From: JASFWK01 sp050049355
Lineage (GTDB): Bacteria > Chloroflexota > Anaerolineae > B4-G1 > DUEL01
DNA: 7,381 nt
Reading direction: 5' to 3'
Assembly (NCBI GenBank): GCA_050049355.1
Contig: JASFWK010000108.1
Location: 1-7,381, forward strand
Made by a program: the position numbers and the translations under genes. The notes beneath the pieces were generated by a model. It ran no database searches. It was not told the DNA's origin and saw only the letters and a list, made by a program, of their open reading frames with translations. Positions 5,845 to 7,381 of the stretch are shown one piece after another; position 1 is the stretch's first letter; every line of letters starts with the position of its first letter.

Positions 5845-7218
5845 TTAGGCCTCTCTCACCAGAGCACGCTTGAAGGCACCGAGCAGCCCTGTGCCTCGCC
5901 TGCGCCTCTCGGCCATGTACGGCAGGTAGTTAGCCGCCAGGCTCCGCACAGACTCCCCCAACGGTCCCTCGTCGGTCAAGACGAAGGGCATCTGAGTGTT
6001 CACCGCCGTCTCCGCCACCACCGCGTCGTGCGGGATCGTGGCCACCTTCGGCAGCCCCACCTCCCGCGCAATCTCCTTCTCGCCCAGCCCGAAGTCTCCG
6101 CTGTAGCGCGTGATCACCAGCTTGAACTTGGAGAGATCCCCAAAGTGATGCTTAAGCGCCGGCAGTGCATTGGAGACATCCACCACCGCTGTCCAGATGG
6201 GCGGTACAGTCACCAACACCTCATTAGCCGCCTCGATCGCGGCCCGGTGCAGGGGACGGGTAAAGTCCTGCCCCACATCGATCACGACGAACGCATAGAG
6301 CTGTCGTGCCACCTCGGTAATCCGCCGCCCCATCGTTAGGATGGTCTGTCGATGGCGAAACTCCTCCGCGTCCGCCTGCGTCGGTGAGTAGAGACCTGGC
6401 AGCAGGTCAAGCTGGCTCTCCTCCCCCCAGCGGGCCAGATAGTTCCGTAGGAGAACCGGTGTGATCGCCCCCTCCCCCTGCTGTCCCCAGCGGGAGGCCA
6501 CGCCAACGATCAGATCGAACAGCCCCCGCTCCAGCAGGGGCCAGCCGTACCTCTGGGCGTGGTCCACGTTGGCAGTGAACCCCAGCATGGTGTGCGCATC
6601 CCCCTTGGCCATGTCAAGATCCAGCAAACACGTCGGCTGGTTGCCCAACTGGGCGTGTGAAAGCGCCACCGCCAGGTTGACGGCCAGCGTGGTGCGGGTG
6701 GACCCTCCACCCTTGGGCACCCAGACAGTGACCACTCGCTCCTGCCAGGCCTGCAGCCGCGAGGAGGGCACGGGCCGCGCCTTGACCTCCCCCGCCTGCC
6801 GCTCCCGCTCCGCCTCCTCCACCGCCTGCCCGAGCAGCTTCACCGCCTTGTTGCCCTGGTAAGCATCCATTGGCAGCGTGACAAAGCCCTTAGCGCCAGC
6901 CGCGACCATCGCCCGTCCGTCATCTGATGTCGCCTCCACCCACCCCACCACCGGGACGGGGCGGTCGACGTGGAGCAGAAGATCCATGACCATCTGCGGG
7001 CGGTACCCTGTCACCTGGGGGCACAAGAGGACCGCGTCCGCCTCCAGGTTGACCGCATCGTCGAAGACCCGCTGGGCATCCTGCTGGGCAGAAAGGATCA
7101 CGATCCCACTCCCCTGCAGGCAGTGTTCCAGTGCCTGCACATCGGCGTAGTTGTAGAAGCCGACAACGATGTTCAGTCCTTCAGCACGTCTCAGGACAGG
7201 CCTCTCCTCCTCACCCAT
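5845..7218 (-). CDS. cpaE: CpaE/TadZ-like pilus assembly ATPase with altered P-loop
   Basis: A 457-aa protein with the CpaE/TadZ architecture. Residues about 14-137 are receiver-like (LNIVVGFYNY start; AAGAKGFVTLP late strand) but the phospho-acceptor position at the end of strand 3 (ADAVLLCP, near C66) lacks Asp, so it is a pseudo-receiver. Residues about 161-437 are a MinD/ParA-type ATPase: deviant Walker A PKGGGSTRTTLAVNLA (168-183), Walker A' CLLDLDMAKGD (197-207; D200, D202), Walker B VVIDVG (D314). The signature Lys (K169) is kept, but the usual GK of KGGxGKTT is replaced by STR with one extra residue. The tail (437-457) is basic and possibly membrane-binding. In Tad/Flp systems this protein localises the pilus machine at the membrane or pole. 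ATG 7218 has a strong purine-rich ribosome site (GGAGGGGAG) and lies 3 nt after the CpaB-like stop, implying an operon. Confidence 0.87.
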   Translation of the reverse strand: MGEEERPVLRRAEGLNIVVGFYNYADVQALEHCLQGSGIVILSAQQDAQRVFDDAVNLEADAVLLCPQVTGYRPQMVMDLLLHVDRPVPVVGWVEATSDDGRAMVAAGAKGFVTLPMDAYQGNKAVKLLGQAVEEAERERQAGEVKARPVPSSRLQAWQERVVTVWVPKGGGSTRTTLAVNLAVALSHAQLGNQPTCLLDLDMAKGDAHTMLGFTANVDHAQRYGWPLLERGLFDLIVGVASRWGQQGEGAITPVLLRNYLARWGEESQLDLLPGLYSPTQADAEEFRHRQTILTMGRRITEVARQLYAFVVIDVGQDFTRPLHRAAIEAANEVLVTVPPIWTAVVDVSNALPALKHHFGDLSKFKLVITRYSGDFGLGEKEIAREVGLPKVATIPHDAVVAETAVNTQMPFVLTDEGPLGESVRSLAANYLPYMAERRRRGTGLLGAFKRALVREA

Positions 7219-7221
7219 ACT

Positions 7222-7381
7222 CTACTCCCCTCCGATCTCCCCCAACCCGGGCCGGTCTTCGAAGAACCTCTCCACGAAGTCATCCCAGGTGAAACCATCA
7301 CTCGCCCCACCGGCCGTCACCGCCCGGGCAGGCAGATTCAACGCCCCGTTATGGAGTGCGAAGCTGAGCACCTCCGCCTGC
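7222..7381 (-). CDS. cpaB: CpaB/RcpC-like Flp pilus assembly protein, C-terminal end (partial)
   Basis: An open frame enters from the right edge and ends at TAG 7224-7222, giving 52 residues that begin QAEVLSFALHNGALNLPAR and end in GEIGGE. The A-x-x-L-x-x-A-L-x-x-G-A-x-L pattern fits the end of the RcpC/CpaB domain (commonly '...L.YAL..GA.I.LALR'), followed by an acidic/aromatic tail containing TWDDFVERFFED. CpaB forms the periplasmic or cell-wall-spanning part of Tad pili. The stop is 3 nt before the CpaE-like ATG, and this neighbour strengthens the call. Only the tail is present, so the family assignment rests on a short match plus context. Confidence 0.6.
   Translation of the reverse strand, partial: QAEVLSFALHNGALNLPARAVTAGGASDGFTWDDFVERFFEDRPGLGEIGGE

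Overview
The window is high-GC and every gene I accept lies on the minus strand, so transcription runs from high to low coordinates. The gene set points to a bacterium of the phylum Chloroflexota (perhaps Anaerolineae or a relative): Tad/Flp pilus assembly genes with cpaB abutting cpaE and no secretin gene between them, a WXG100-like protein, and a lipoprotein with a Pro/Ser/Thr-rich linker followed by a WSPDG beta-propeller. The taxonomic call is inference from style; no marker gene is present.

Reading along transcription: (1) 7381-4786 is a tight operon fragment holding the last 52 codons of a CpaB/RcpC-like pilus protein, then, 3 nt later, a CpaE/TadZ-like ATPase (457 aa), then, 21 nt later, a 345-aa protein joining an N-terminal WXG100-like helical hairpin to a C-terminal C39-type cysteine peptidase domain. 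(2) 4785-4425 is non-coding and carries a cluster of small palindromes (REP-like) plus a nested inverted repeat just upstream of the next gene. (3) 4424-3096 encodes a TolB/WD40-like propeller lipoprotein with a clear lipobox. (4) 3253-2051 is a Trp- and Cys-rich open frame of unknown function that overlaps the 3' end of the lipoprotein gene by about 160 nt in another frame; it has no start signals of its own, so the two may be one gene split by a frameshift. (5) 2050-1682 is non-coding, with a strong GC hairpin (terminator candidate), then a sigma70-like promoter and a long leader. (6) 1681-287 encodes a 464-aa MFS transporter of the GPH (glycoside-pentoside-hexuronide:cation symporter) family, followed by a terminator hairpin. 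(7) 109-30 holds a tRNA-Gln(UUG)-like sequence whose 5' half is excellent and whose 3' half no longer folds. I see nothing in 110-245 or 1-29.

The most interesting part is the pilus-linked operon. A WXG100-type secretion module fused to a papain-like peptidase sits directly behind cpaE, and the CpaE protein itself has a strongly altered P-loop and a receiver-like domain lacking the phospho-acceptor Asp. The second point of interest is the lipoprotein/Trp-rich pair and its unresolved frame junction.
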